A stretch of DNA of 64,000 nt from assembly GCA_928212115.1 (NCBI GenBank), contig CAKMRJ010001112.1, forward strand, positions 407,326,627 through 407,390,626. The letters run 5' to 3'. Source of the stretch: Lactuca virosa (lineage: Eukaryota; Streptophyta; Magnoliopsida; Asterales; Asteraceae). Below are positions 24,376-34,290 of this stretch, one piece after another (positions within the stretch are counted from its first letter, which is position 1; each line of letters opens with the position of its first letter). The notes under the pieces were generated by a model. That model had not been told where the DNA came from. It searched no databases and was given only the letters and a program-made list of their open reading frames with translations. A program made the translations under genes and the position numbers.

Positions 24376-25510
24376 TTTCATATAAAAACCGAAAATAACT
24401 GAACTATACCGAATACTTTAAATAGTTACATAATATTATATTATTTTCTTTATTAATATAATAGCTATTTAAAAAAAGAGGAATGAAGCAATATGTTTGA
24501 GCAGGATAATCAAAATTTCTAATTTTTCCTAATTTTTTACTCTCGTCTTATATCGTGTATTTTATGTATTTTAATACTGTGTGTAATGTGTGTATTACAA
24601 TATGTGGGTTTTGTTCAAATAAAAAAAATGTAGTGTGCGTATATATATAGTCTGGATCCGGTAAGAAATTGAAAATTGGTAAGGACTGCAAGAACAATCA
24701 TCATCCAATCATCTTCATTAAGGGCATTTACGTCAAAAGATAATTTGAATGGATTGTGCCAAAAATGAACTCGTCTTAGGCTACTAATGAGTTGAAATTA
24801 ATTGTGTCCTTTGGATACCAAAGAGTTGCAATCATGTGTGTCTTAGGGCTACGAATCATATCATCGTCTTCTTTGTCGCATCGACCTGTGGAGCGTATTC
24901 CATCACACCAGAAACGATTACATCTATTCATTGTACAATCTGAAATTTCTACTACGATCGGTTTAGCTTCCATTAAATAGAACAATTTTTGTTATATTAA
25001 TTCCATTAATACCTTAATTACAAAAATATTTTCTATTCTTTTACATAATTTTTGTTTTGAAAATCACGATACTTCAATTAACAAACGTTTTGTGTTTTTC
25101 TTGAAATCATGTTACTTCATATGATTCAATTCAATTTGTTTTAAGTATCTTCATTGTTAAAAAATGAATTATAAAGGGGTTATTAACTTATGTTTAATGA
25201 TGTCTATTAAGTGTTCATAGTTTTTTCTAGTTGTGTTTATCTTTCATAGTTTAGTTTTGGATTTAGTATGTGTCTTTCAGGTGTATTTTTTTTTTCTTCA
25301 GTGGTGTACATATTTACAGGTTTCATGGTGTTTTGATATTCAATACGATTCAATGCTATTTGTTTTAAGTATATTCAATGCTAAAAAATGAATTATTAAG
25401 GGGTATTAACTTATGTTTAATGATGTCTATTAAGTGTTTGATGAAATGCCTAAGAGAGCTCATAGTTTTTTCTAGTTGTGTTTATCTTTCCTAGTTTAGT
25501 TTTGCATTCA
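24376..25510. other. AT-rich spacer with a direct duplication
   Basis: No gene is supported. The opposed ORFs at 24776-24985 and 24792-24980 are mutually overlapping and unrecognised. About 25140-25340 is repeated from about 25361, and solo LTR B interrupts the second copy. The first copy therefore shows what the B insertion site looked like before insertion (single GTATG at 25266-25270). Confidence 0.7.
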
Positions 25511-25687
25511 GTATGTGTAACACCCAAAAATTCAAGCCAAATTTAAACTTTCAAAACATGTCGAATTTATCAAAACATTACAACTTTGTTTTCAAAATAC
25601 ATTTATATCAGAGTTTTCCCAGAAACATAACATAATAGGAGGAGCTGTACGATCATGCCTTCACCTTGCCGCGATCCCCTGATGTAC

Positions 25688-26526
25688 CTGAAACAATAAA
25701 CTGAAACTGTAAGCCCGAAAGCTTAGTGAGTTACCCCCAAAATACCGATACACATACAGTCCACATAACCATGTCACACCATGACATATCATAACAAACT
25801 GAGCAGAACAGCACATAACGGGTCCACAGCTTTACAGACTGGAATACCCCTGGGCCCACAGTATGAGTCTGGAATGCCTACCGGGCCCTCAGCTCACATC
25901 TGGATTGCCACCGAGCCCTCAGTACGAGTCTGGAATGCCTACCGGGCCCTCAGCTCGTATCTGGAATGCCACCGAGCCCTCAGTACGAGTCTGGAATGCC
26001 TACCGGGCCCTCAGCTCGTATCTGGAATGCCACCGAGCCCTCAGTACGAGTCTGGAATGCCTACCGGGCCCTCAGCTCGTATCTGGAATGCCACCGAGCC
26101 CTCAGTACGAGTCTGGAATGCCTACCGGGCCCTCAGCTCGTATCTGGAATGCCACCGAGCCCTCAGTACGAGCCTGGAATGCCTACCGGGCCCTCAGCTC
26201 GTATCTGGAATGCTCCCAAGTCCTCAGTATGAGTCTGGAATGCCTATCGGGCCCTCAGCTCATATCTGGAATACTCTAGGGTTTGTTGGCTACCGCACGG
26301 AGCAGTACAACCTCAACCCATCCCACATAACATATCAACATGTAACAGATAATGCACATACATACAATCAATCAGTATCACAGGTAGTCCTACAGACCTA
26401 CCCTCTAGCGTATCAAACTAGCATGCATAACTAACTCATACTCAACATAATACAACTACTAGGATATCATATCCAATGGGCCGGCCTTGGTGCCTTAGAC
26501 CCCTTAGTATAGTGAGGATAACTCAC
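25688..26526 (-). other. Predicted intron inside LTR B
   Basis: On the minus strand donor CGAG|GTGAGT and acceptor TTTCAG|GTACATC bracket 839 nt. The hairpin TAAGC/GCTTA is at 25725-25710, preceded by ACTCAC. Most of the interval is the 61-bp tandem repeat. Confidence 0.5.
25866..26280. repeat. 61-bp tandem repeat in LTR B
   Basis: Nearly identical units start at about 25867, 25928, 25989, 26050, 26111 and 26172, then decay. Each has two half-units, one with GGAATGCCTACCGGGCCCTC and one with GGAATGCCACCGAGCCCTC. Because 61 is not a multiple of three and the unit lacks stops, all three plus frames stay open (up to 217 codons). These ORFs are therefore artefacts. The low divergence suggests recent expansion. 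Related words occur in the introns of C and G. Confidence 0.95.
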
Positions 26527-26703
26527 CTCGCAACTGTCGTCGGAAATAAGAAGGCTCAACTCCTGGGTCCAACACGAACTCCACCACCTATAGGTACCAT
26601 ACAAACCTTTTTCATAAATCTCCCAATTACCAGAAACCATCAGAAGTCAACTGGTCAACTCTTGGTCCAAGTCAAAGTCCACAGTCAAAGTCAACAGTCT
26701 ATG

Positions 26704-26960
26704 TTGACTCGACTCGTCGAGTGCAGATCACCGACTCGTCGAGTCCTTCCTGAACTCGAGAACTCGTGAAATCCTTGATTGGCTCGTCGAGTTCCCTTTT
26801 TAACTCGTCGAGTTCATACGTGGCCAAGATTTGGAAGAAAACCTAGCCAACTCGCTGAGTCTTCTAACAACTCGCCGAGTTCAAGGCAATCTTCAACGAA
26901 CTCGCCGAGTTCACGGCTATGTTCATAGGACTCGCCGAGTCCAGCATTCTACTCGCCGAG
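26704..26960. promoter_or_regulatory. Leader dyad cluster, ACTCG-N-CGAGT type
   Basis: Eleven-base dyads ACTCGTCGAGT and ACTCGCCGAGT, plus variants, recur about ten times in 260 bp. In the equivalent leader position of elements A and C the dyads are TACGCCCAGCGTA instead. The plus ORFs at 26476-27127 cross them and are not genes. Confidence 0.75.
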
Positions 26961-27524
26961 TTCATTCGGTCCTTTTTCCATACAGACCTGGTTTGAGCCA
27001 TGCAGCGGCTCCAAACCACAGATCTAGGCTTCTAGGGCATGCTTATCACGTAAAGTTGCAAACTTTACATGCATGCATAGCTTTAAGGGCTCCAAATGTC
27101 AAAACTAAGCTCTTAATGGGGTTCTAAGCTCAATAGGGACCTCAATCACGAACATAACTGAGACTTTACAACTCTAGAAGGTAATGAGGGTCCAGATCTG
27201 AAGTATAGCCCAACCATAAGGTTTCTCTACCAAGGATTTGGGGTTTTAGGGCTTAAAAGCAACAATTTAGGGACAAACAAGATCTAATAGATCAATAATC
27301 AAGATGGAAACTTTATTACCAGAATGGGTGACCACAAATGAATGTGTTCTGGATCTAAGTCCCCTTCCTTGAGCTCTTCAACCCTTTCCTTCTTCCACTT
27401 GCTCCAATGTGCACCAAAAGTCCCTTCACAAGGCAACAATCACTCAAACTCACCAATGGAGACTAGGGTTTAGATAAGGAATGCTCTGAGGGTGATGGAG
27501 GCTGAGATGGGGCTATAAGGACGT

Positions 27525-27672
27525 TTTAATAGGGTGCAAACCCTAAGGATTAGGGTTTCCTCCTGACTGGCCTACTCGCCGAGTCCAGGCGTGGACTCGC
27601 CGAGTAGATCACTTAAAGCCCGCGTCCAATTCGACATCTACTCGGCGAGTTAGGGCTACAACTCGCCGAGTA
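27525..27672 (-). promoter_or_regulatory. LTR B promoter: dyads, telo-box pair, TATA
   Basis: On the minus strand four ACTCGCCGAGT-type dyads (27672-27570) precede a perfect inverted telo-box pair, AAACCCTAA and TTAGGGTTT separated by 3 bp (27558-27538), and then TATTAAAACG (about 27534-27525). The layout matches A, C and O although the dyad sequence is unrelated. Confidence 0.6.
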
Positions 27673-27736
27673 GCTCTTACAAAAAGAAACATTTAATCAA
27701 ATTAAATACGTACCAGGAACGGGGCGTTACAGTATG

Positions 27737-28816
27737 TGTCTTACATGTGTATTTTTTTCAGTGGTGTACATATTTACAAGTTTCATGGTGTTGTTCTTAG
27801 TCTTATGGATTGTTTGTGGTTCAACTTGCTTAATATTTAATGCACTTGTGTTAAAAAAAAATTGTAACTGGTGGTTTCTAAATGTATGTATATTTTTTTT
27901 TGTAGTGACATCTTTCTGGTGGTCTGGTTCCACTATAAACTCAGTTTCTGGTGTTGCACAATAAATGTTTAATATTTAATGAGGGCCTAAAAGTGCAATG
28001 CCGGTATTTTTGTTGGGTTAATTGTGATGGTATGTTCAAGATTCATAGAAATTATGACTCTTGAAGCTGCTCTCCCAATTGTTGTTAGGTATTAAAGTCG
28101 GTTGTTATTAGTAGTGAGGACACCAAAGTTTAAAAGATTTTCAAAATGCCATATCTTTCATCAAAGAGGTTCACAAGGGTAGTATTTTTTAAGGTTTTCA
28201 AGTGGCCATGTGTTAAGATTCGGTTAGGTTCATTTGTCATGATTCAAAGTTGCTATAGTTAAATGTTTTTCAAGATCTTTCATTTTGTAGTTTTTTTTGG
28301 AATACACTCCTATATTGACATATTTTATGGTTTATTACATGTTTAAATCATAAAATTGTTGTAATTTGATCATTGTAGAGTTATGGATCATAACAGAGTT
28401 GTGGATCATAATATATTTGAATCATAATGTTTTTGAATTACATAATTTATTTTTTATACTCTTTGGATTATATAAAATCATTTATATGTTTATCAGACTA
28501 TTTGTAGCATTAGATCATAACATGTTTGGATCATAAAACTATTTGGATAGTAAATTATTCAAATTAGGTCATTATATAAAATTAGAACATTGTAATGATT
28601 TGGGTCATAACATATTTGTTTCATATCATTTTTATCACAAGAATCATTTTTAACTATTTGCTTTTAGATGATAACAAGTTTTGGATCATAATAATTTTTT
28701 GGATCATAAGGATTTTTAGATTATACAAGTTTTGATTCAAAAGATATGTGAAGAACGAATAATATGTCATGAAACGTGTATAGTTTTTACAATGCACGGC
28801 TAAGGAAAAGTATACA
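27737..28816. other. AT-rich spacer with GGATCATAA word repeats
   Basis: No gene is supported. Between 28370 and 28740 the word GGATCATAA and variants recur more than six times at irregular spacing. Similar words reappear after 46786, so the host sequence around the O/C/D stack looks like one disrupted AT-rich tract. The ORFs at 27727-27964 are AT-rich and unrecognised. Confidence 0.6.
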
Positions 28817-29312
28817 TGTAACATCCTGATGTTTAGGTAATTCCAAATTTTAACCCTAAGTATGAAGACTATTGCATCTTAGCCCTTGTGTATGAGAAAT
28901 GTTGCAAAATGGCCCATAGTGGCATTTCTATAAATAATGGGCGTGGGCATATATATTGTACGTTGGGCGTATGTGAATCCCAAACCCTAATTTTTAAGGT
29001 TTGGACCCTATTTAAACATCTTTATGGCCTCCAAGTCTCTTCTCTCATCAGCCTCCATCACTTCACTTGACCTTAGCAAACCCTAGTCCCTTGTCTGAGC
29101 ATTCTTGACCTTTGGTGTGCATTTGTGGTGACCATGAAGGAGAAGGAAGGAAGTAGAATCACCTTGGAAGCTTGAAGAAGCTTTGGATATGGAATCCTCA
29201 TCTATCTAGCAACCTCCAGGAGGTATAAAGTTCTGAAATTGGCTTACATTTCTTTAGATCTTGTTAGCTTTGGATTCTTGAAGCATTTTGGTCCCAAGTC
29301 TTGACCTTTATG
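28817..29312 (+). repeat. Old LTR O, first segment
   Basis: It starts TGTAACATCC and shows the LTR promoter layout: one dyad (about 28958-28972), a telo-box pair CCAAACCCTAA / TTAAGGTTTGG (28980-29004) and CTATTTAAAC (29009-29018). Element C interrupts it at 29313. LTR O resumes at about 40445, is interrupted again by D at 40891, and its 3' end is at about 46470-46785. The minus ORF at 29244-29579 crosses the C boundary and is not a gene. Confidence 0.8.
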
Positions 29313-29774
29313 TGTAACACTCGGTTTTGGATTTGCTTCATTATTTGGGATTGCGGCCCAATCATCAGTTGTCATGAGGCTTAGGGCCTTGGGGAAGGAA
29401 GGATTTGGCCTATTTCGGATGTGGGTATCATGGTTTAAGTGATACAAGTGTTCGATTGTGTCATCGAAGGACAAGGGTATGATTGTAATTTGATAACTAG
29501 GTCTCTTATGGATTTTGGGTTTTGTTCGGGAAGTTTTAAGGCTTGGGTATGTTGTTAGAAGCGTAGGGATTCTCGCCACCTTTCCGTGGATATAAGGTTC
29601 GTTGGAAACAGACCTAAGATGAGGAAGTTATGGCATTTTAAAGATATTGGAAGAATTGGCCCCTAATGGAAATAGTTGGCAAATTAGTCTCATGCATGCA
29701 AGAAGGGAATGCGCGTGCCTGGGTGAGTATGCCCAGCATAAGCTAGGGGTACCCCCAGCGTAATGGTCAGAGTG

Positions 29775-29810
29775 CCAAACCCTAATTTTTAGGGTTTGGG
29801 CACTATATAA
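29775..29810 (+). promoter_or_regulatory. Telo-box inverted pair and TATA box of LTR C
   Basis: CCAAACCCTAA and its exact complement TTAGGGTTTGG, 3 bp apart, form a 25-bp inverted repeat ending 4 bp before TATATAA. In the 3' LTR (38357-38381) one arm has a G substitution and the TATA has decayed to TATGTAA. In established plant promoters telo-boxes mark translation and growth genes. Confidence 0.65.
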
Positions 29811-30899
29811 ACAACTTTATGAGCTCAAGGCTCTTTCCTCTCTCAGCCCCCATTGCATTCTAGCCTCATTTCGGAAATCCTAATCTCATTTTGAGTGTTT
29901 GAAAGATCTAAGTGTGATTTTTGGTGTGTTCTTGCTCATGTCCAATAAAAGGGTGCTTGGGCTAGCTTGTGGTTTAAAGGATGAAGTTTAGATTCAGACT
30001 TATGGCTTCATTTCCAGCTCATTCAAGGTATAAAGTTCTCATCTTGACTTCTTATTGTGCTAGTTTGAGTTTAGGGTGAGATTAAGGGGTTTTATGGTGT
30101 ATTAAGTTCTCCTTATGAGTTTGAGCCACTCCAGGAGCTTGGAGTGATAGATCTTGCCTCTCCTGATGTTGTTAGTCCATTAAAATGATTGCTTGATGTT
30201 TAGAAATGGTACATGCATGTTCTAGTTGGATTATGTTGGCTCTTAATGGATTAAGTTGGTTGTTGGGTCCCATTGATTCATGTAAACGCATAAAGGTGCC
30301 GACTTTATGCATTAAGAGCGTGATTAGAAGGTCTTCTGAGGTTTTGAAGTAAGGACTTAAAGGATTAAGTCATGTATTGAGTTTTGGAGAAACCCCAGTT
30401 ACGCCCCGTGTAACTAATGGTATGCCCAGCGTACCTTCTTTTGGTCGCGATCCAGCTATCCTCGAGTACGCCCAACGTAGCTGAGCGTACGCCCTGCATT
30501 CGGCGTGGAGTTGGGATTGGTGTGATATTAGGCTTCGCACCTTTGTGCCACTTTATTGGACTTGTTGTTTGGGCCTTTGGGCCATCTGAGATTTATTGTT
30601 GGACTAAGAGAAGTTTTGGGCTTTATGATAAGGCCCATATGGGGTTGGGCCCAATTTGGAAAATTGGGCCATTAGTAGGATTTTTTGGATTTTGTAAATT
30701 TGGGCCTTTTTGGTTTTGGGCATGGGCCTCAACTCTGGTTCACATTGGGTCAGGGGTAAAATGGTTATTTACCCCAAGTATGGATTTTGGACCATAGATT
30801 GGAACCCAATTTCTAATTGGGTGTGATTTTGTTCTGATAGCTCGGGGAGTCGCCAGGGCCGCAGCTAGGGATTTCTTTCTGTGAGCTTTCGTATTCAAG

Positions 30900-31701
30900 G
30901 TGAGTTTTCCTCACTGTACTTGTGGGTCGAAGGCACCAAGGTCAGCCCTTTGGATTCGACATCCTATTATGCATGCTGTTGTTCGATAGTGATCTGTTAG
31001 ATTGGTATCCTGGTTTATAGTGGTGTTATCTGTAGTGAGCTGTAGATCTGCATGTTTGGTTGTAGATTGTTTATATGTTTATCTGTTATATGTCGGCATT
31101 TTATGTTTGGTTGAGGTTGTACTGCTCCGTGTTGTAGCCAACAAACCCTGGAGCATACCAGATATGAGCTGAGGGTCAGGGAGTGCATGCTAGACTCATA
31201 CTGAGGGCTCATGAGCATTCCATATACGAGTTGAGGACCGAGTGGTATACCGGACTTGTACTGAGGACTTGAGGGTATTCCATCCCGAGGATGACTGGAC
31301 CCATTATGTATTGGCATTCCAACCCGAGGGTTGATTGGGCCTGGGGTATTCCAACCTGATGGTTGATTGGACCCAATATGATAGTATGGATTGTGGTGAG
31401 ACTGGACTGCTTTGTGCGTCAGTCAATAGGCCTGGGGTATTCCAACCCGATGGTTGAATGGACCCGATGTGTTTGGTATTCCAACCCGATGGTTGACTGG
31501 GCCAAACCGTTTATGATACGAGGGTATTCCATCCAGGGGATGACTGGGCCCATCGTAGACATGTCTGGTATTCCAGCCCGAGGCTGATTGGACCAAGCAT
31601 GAGTATTTGAGCATGCATGTTGTATATGTGGTTTGTTTATGTGTTGGTACTTTGGGGGAACTCACTAAGCTTTGTGCTTACAGTTTTGTTTATGGTTTCA
31701 G
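30900..31701 (+). other. Predicted intron inside LTR C (5' copy)
   Basis: Donor CAAG|GTGAGT and acceptor GGTTTCAG|GT bracket 802 nt, and the 3' LTR copy is 39455-40258. The first 50 nt are strikingly conserved with A, B and G (GTGAGT..TCCTCAC, then GGCACCAAGG). Tandem units built on GGTATTCCAACCCGATGGTT fill the middle. Confidence 0.55.
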
Positions 31702-31886
31702 GTTCTTCAGATGATTCATGGCAAGGCGTAGGCGTGACCGTACACATCCTCGGTTTTACAAAAGATTGGATCTTGGGAGACTCTGATTTTCAATCATGTT
31801 TTGGAGACAATGTTTACGTAAACACTTTTTTAATAAATGGGTTGTTTTGAAAAGTTTATATTTTTTGAAATTTTTGGGATGTTACA

Positions 31887-34290
31887 AGTTGGTATCAGAG
31901 CCTTGGTTTGAGTGAATTGGAGGAACACTCGTGTGAATCCAGTCTCAAACTAAGGAAAAGGGGTTTTTAAAAAAATGATTTTCAAAGTAAGGGTTTTAAA
32001 AATAACTTTTAAAGTTTCTTTCAAAATAAACCAAAAGAAGATGTGATGTGTACGATCAGCCAGGGCCAGTAAGTGGACCCCAAATTACCACACTGTTTTT
32101 TGATATTGTGATATGTTAGAACAACATGCTAGTGATAGGCTGGGGATCTTCAGGAATTACATGATAGAATTGTCTGATTATATGATGCCTTATCTCTTTA
32201 AGAATCCTTGATTAATTGTGGTATGACTCTTTCGCGTGTGAACTGGCTATTGAGTGAATACGCTAAGTCACATGTTGCATGGTTTAAATGATTTTAGGAT
32301 AAGGGGTTTGGTCCTGCTGCGCAGCTCTTGTCTGAGTCCAACCGTTTTGGGATTGAATCTGTTAGCCTAAGACTGTTTAAACTGTGGGGTATGTGATTGT
32401 ATTCATGCAATCGTCATCTGGCACCAATGGAGAGTCGTGTGGCAGTTAGTAGTGTGGTGAGTCGTGTGGGATTAGCCGACCAGATGCGTTATTGGATAAG
32501 GAGGCGGTGGTTTCCCCAGGAAGGGGTGTAGTTCATAGCAGGTCAGCGTGAGGAATGATTAGCCACTCTTGAGAGAGTGAGAGCATGGTGAAGGTGCACT
32601 CGTGGTGCGGGGAGTTGAGATCCAGGATTTCGTATGAGGATCTGTCAGATTTTATTGTGTTTTAGTGCTAGTTGGCTTCTCTGCTCGAATGTTGCTTGCT
32701 TTGTGCTTTGTGGGACCCATGTTGATGAGAGTTAACCATCAAATGAATACAATGAATTACATGCTATGAAGGTTGAATAATCATAGAATGAAGGACTTGG
32801 ACCTATTGTGCAGCTCTTGTTTGAGTCCAACCAATGTAGGACTGAGTCCTTTAGTCGAAGGTTTATTTAAGCTTGGTTGCATCTAATTTCATTCGTGAAG
32901 TGGTTAGTTGGCGTTGGTAAGGGTTCTTTAGCAGCTGATGGCAGAGGGGTATGTGTGAGGCCTAGGATAGCGTAGGGAGTATTTAGTGCGGTTGTTTCGC
33001 CGAGGAGCAGGTTTCAGGAGTATTTTCATGACTATGACTTAGAAGACCCGGGATGATTCTTGAGAAAAGTATGGATAGGTGTGGAAGGTAGTACTGGGCC
33101 CATACTATTGGAAGCACATGATCCATACTCGAATCAAGGAAGGTTTCGAGGATTCTAAGGGCTGGTCGGGGAAGATAGCATGGTTGGATACCATGTTTCA
33201 CGACAGTGTTTCTGTTCCTGTTTTGGTTGTGGCTGCTCAGGCATGGGAATGGGTCTGGAAATTGTTCTGAGCCCCTGCAGGGAGGTCGGTTTGGGTTGTT
33301 TGGTGCGGACCTAGTGAGCTTTGGTTTGAGGCCCTCGGAGGTTTTGTTTAAAGGTCGGGTATTCGAGTCGCGAGACTTAAGAAAAGGATGATGATTATGA
33401 TCTGCTTGGGTTTTACAGTTGGAAGTGGAAGGGTCGATTGATGGATTGGAATGTCTCTATCTGTAGCAAGGGTTGTGCCCTTTCAGTTTTTTCAAGTTCA
33501 GAGAAGGAGTGAGCAGGCTCGTAACTTCCAGAGTTAGGAAGGGTAGTACCTGCTTAAGCTGGTTTGTGTTATGACTTGGTTTCAAGACCAGTGGGCGGTG
33601 GTTTGAGCCCTAAGTGGGGGAGAACTGGGATTCTCAGGTTGAGTATCATTTATTGAGGGATTCTTCAGTTTGCTGTTTGGATTGTTGTCTTCAGATTAGT
33701 TTGGGCTGATGTTGATCGGTAATCATTTACAGAGACGAGTATGTTCAGTGCCAGGTGGTTTTTTGTTCTCTGGATTGAGTGTCAATGTGTCCTAGACCGC
33801 TGGTCGTGAGTTCAACTCTCAACAAATATTACCCGAAAGATTCAAGCGGTGATAGCTAAAGTTCAGGGAATATGTTTTGTCTAAAGGGAATAGATAAAGA
33901 TTAATGGGAGTATCAGTCGGGTATCAGAAAATGTCGGTGGAATGCATGCATTATATTTCCATTTGTTCACAAGCTGTTTGATTATCAAGTTGGGAATCGG
34001 TTTTGAAACCGCGAATCATGAGGTTCCTCATGAATGTCTCGAGTGGTTTTTCCAGGTGGAGGTACACCTGAGCTGATAAAGGATTGGATGTCATGCGGAA
34101 ATTTTTGGTTTGATCATCTTTGCTCGTCGAAGCAGTGGTTGGTTATGGCATAACAGAGAGTCGAGAATTATTAAGGTTTTGGTTCATCATATGGTTTGGT
34201 TATGGGTGAAGTTCGCGATCGGTATGTTGAGGATTAGTTATATGTGCTTCTGGTAGTGTCTCCAGTCTGGGACCGGGGGGGGGGGGATTC
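31887..34290 (+). mobile_element. Element C internal region, 5' part
   Basis: TTGGTATCAGAGCC at 31889-31902 is the primer-binding site. No coding domain is recognised. An 80-nt motif containing GCAGCTCTTGTCTGAGTCCA occurs at about 32310 and again at about 32800, with a third copy near 37440. The conserved hairpin is at 33068-33129. A G13 run lies at 34274-34286. Short ORFs such as 33079-33391 follow no known family. Confidence 0.8.
33068..33129 (+). ncRNA. Conserved hairpin with palindromic loop (element C)
   Basis: Arms AGTATGGAT and ATCCATACT pair over 9 bp. GTG pairs with CAC, GGAA faces GGAA, and GGTAGTA pairs with TACTATT using two wobbles. The loop is CTGGGCCCA, which includes the palindrome TGGGCCCA. 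It lies about 1.17 kb downstream of the primer-binding site. The surrounding interiors of A, C and D are otherwise very different, so conservation of this 62-nt block is notable. Confidence 0.6.

Larger units (their letters stand above)
25511..27736 (-). mobile_element. Solo LTR B with GTATG target duplication
   Basis: A 2216-bp LTR (25516-27731) begins TGTAACACCC and ends GGGGCGTTACA, flanked by GTATG at 25511-25515 and 27732-27736. No internal region or second LTR is present, so unequal recombination has left a solo LTR. Minus orientation follows from the promoter and splice-motif order. Minus-strand landmarks are promoter dyads (27672-27570), telo-box pair (27558-27538), TATA-like TATTAAAA (about 27532), leader dyads (26960-26704), donor (26526), tandem repeat and acceptor (25689-25688). 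Confidence 0.95.
29313..31886 (+). repeat. Element C 5' LTR
   Basis: The 2574-bp LTR runs TGTAACACTC to GATGTTACA. It has an upstream module (29585-29640), dyads (29731-29762), an inverted telo-box pair (29775-29799), TATATAA (29804-29810), leader dyads (30417-30500), a TGGGCC-rich stretch (30540-30760), a donor at 30900, tandem repeats (31150-31600), CTCAC plus the hairpin TAAGC/GCTTA (31661-31680), and an acceptor at 31700-31701. The plus ORF at 30417-30797 reads through the dyads and TGGGCC array and is not a gene. Confidence 0.92.

Noticed and set aside
25781..26434. Long plus-strand ORFs resembling a repeat protein
   Set aside because: They are three frames through the same 61-bp tandem array inside solo LTR B, with no start context or domain.
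26704..26960. Dyad clusters considered as a CRISPR-like array
   Set aside because: Units are 11-bp dyads with irregular spacing in plant LTRs, without constant-length spacers or cas genes.
30417..30797. 126-codon ORF with GLVVWAFGPSE
   Set aside because: It spans dyads and TGGGCC words in LTR C. A similar frame in the other LTR simply reflects LTR identity.
33790..33830. B-box-like GAGTTCAACTC suggesting a tRNA or SINE
   Set aside because: No A box at the right distance and no cloverleaf could be folded by eye. It lies in the degenerate interior of element C.
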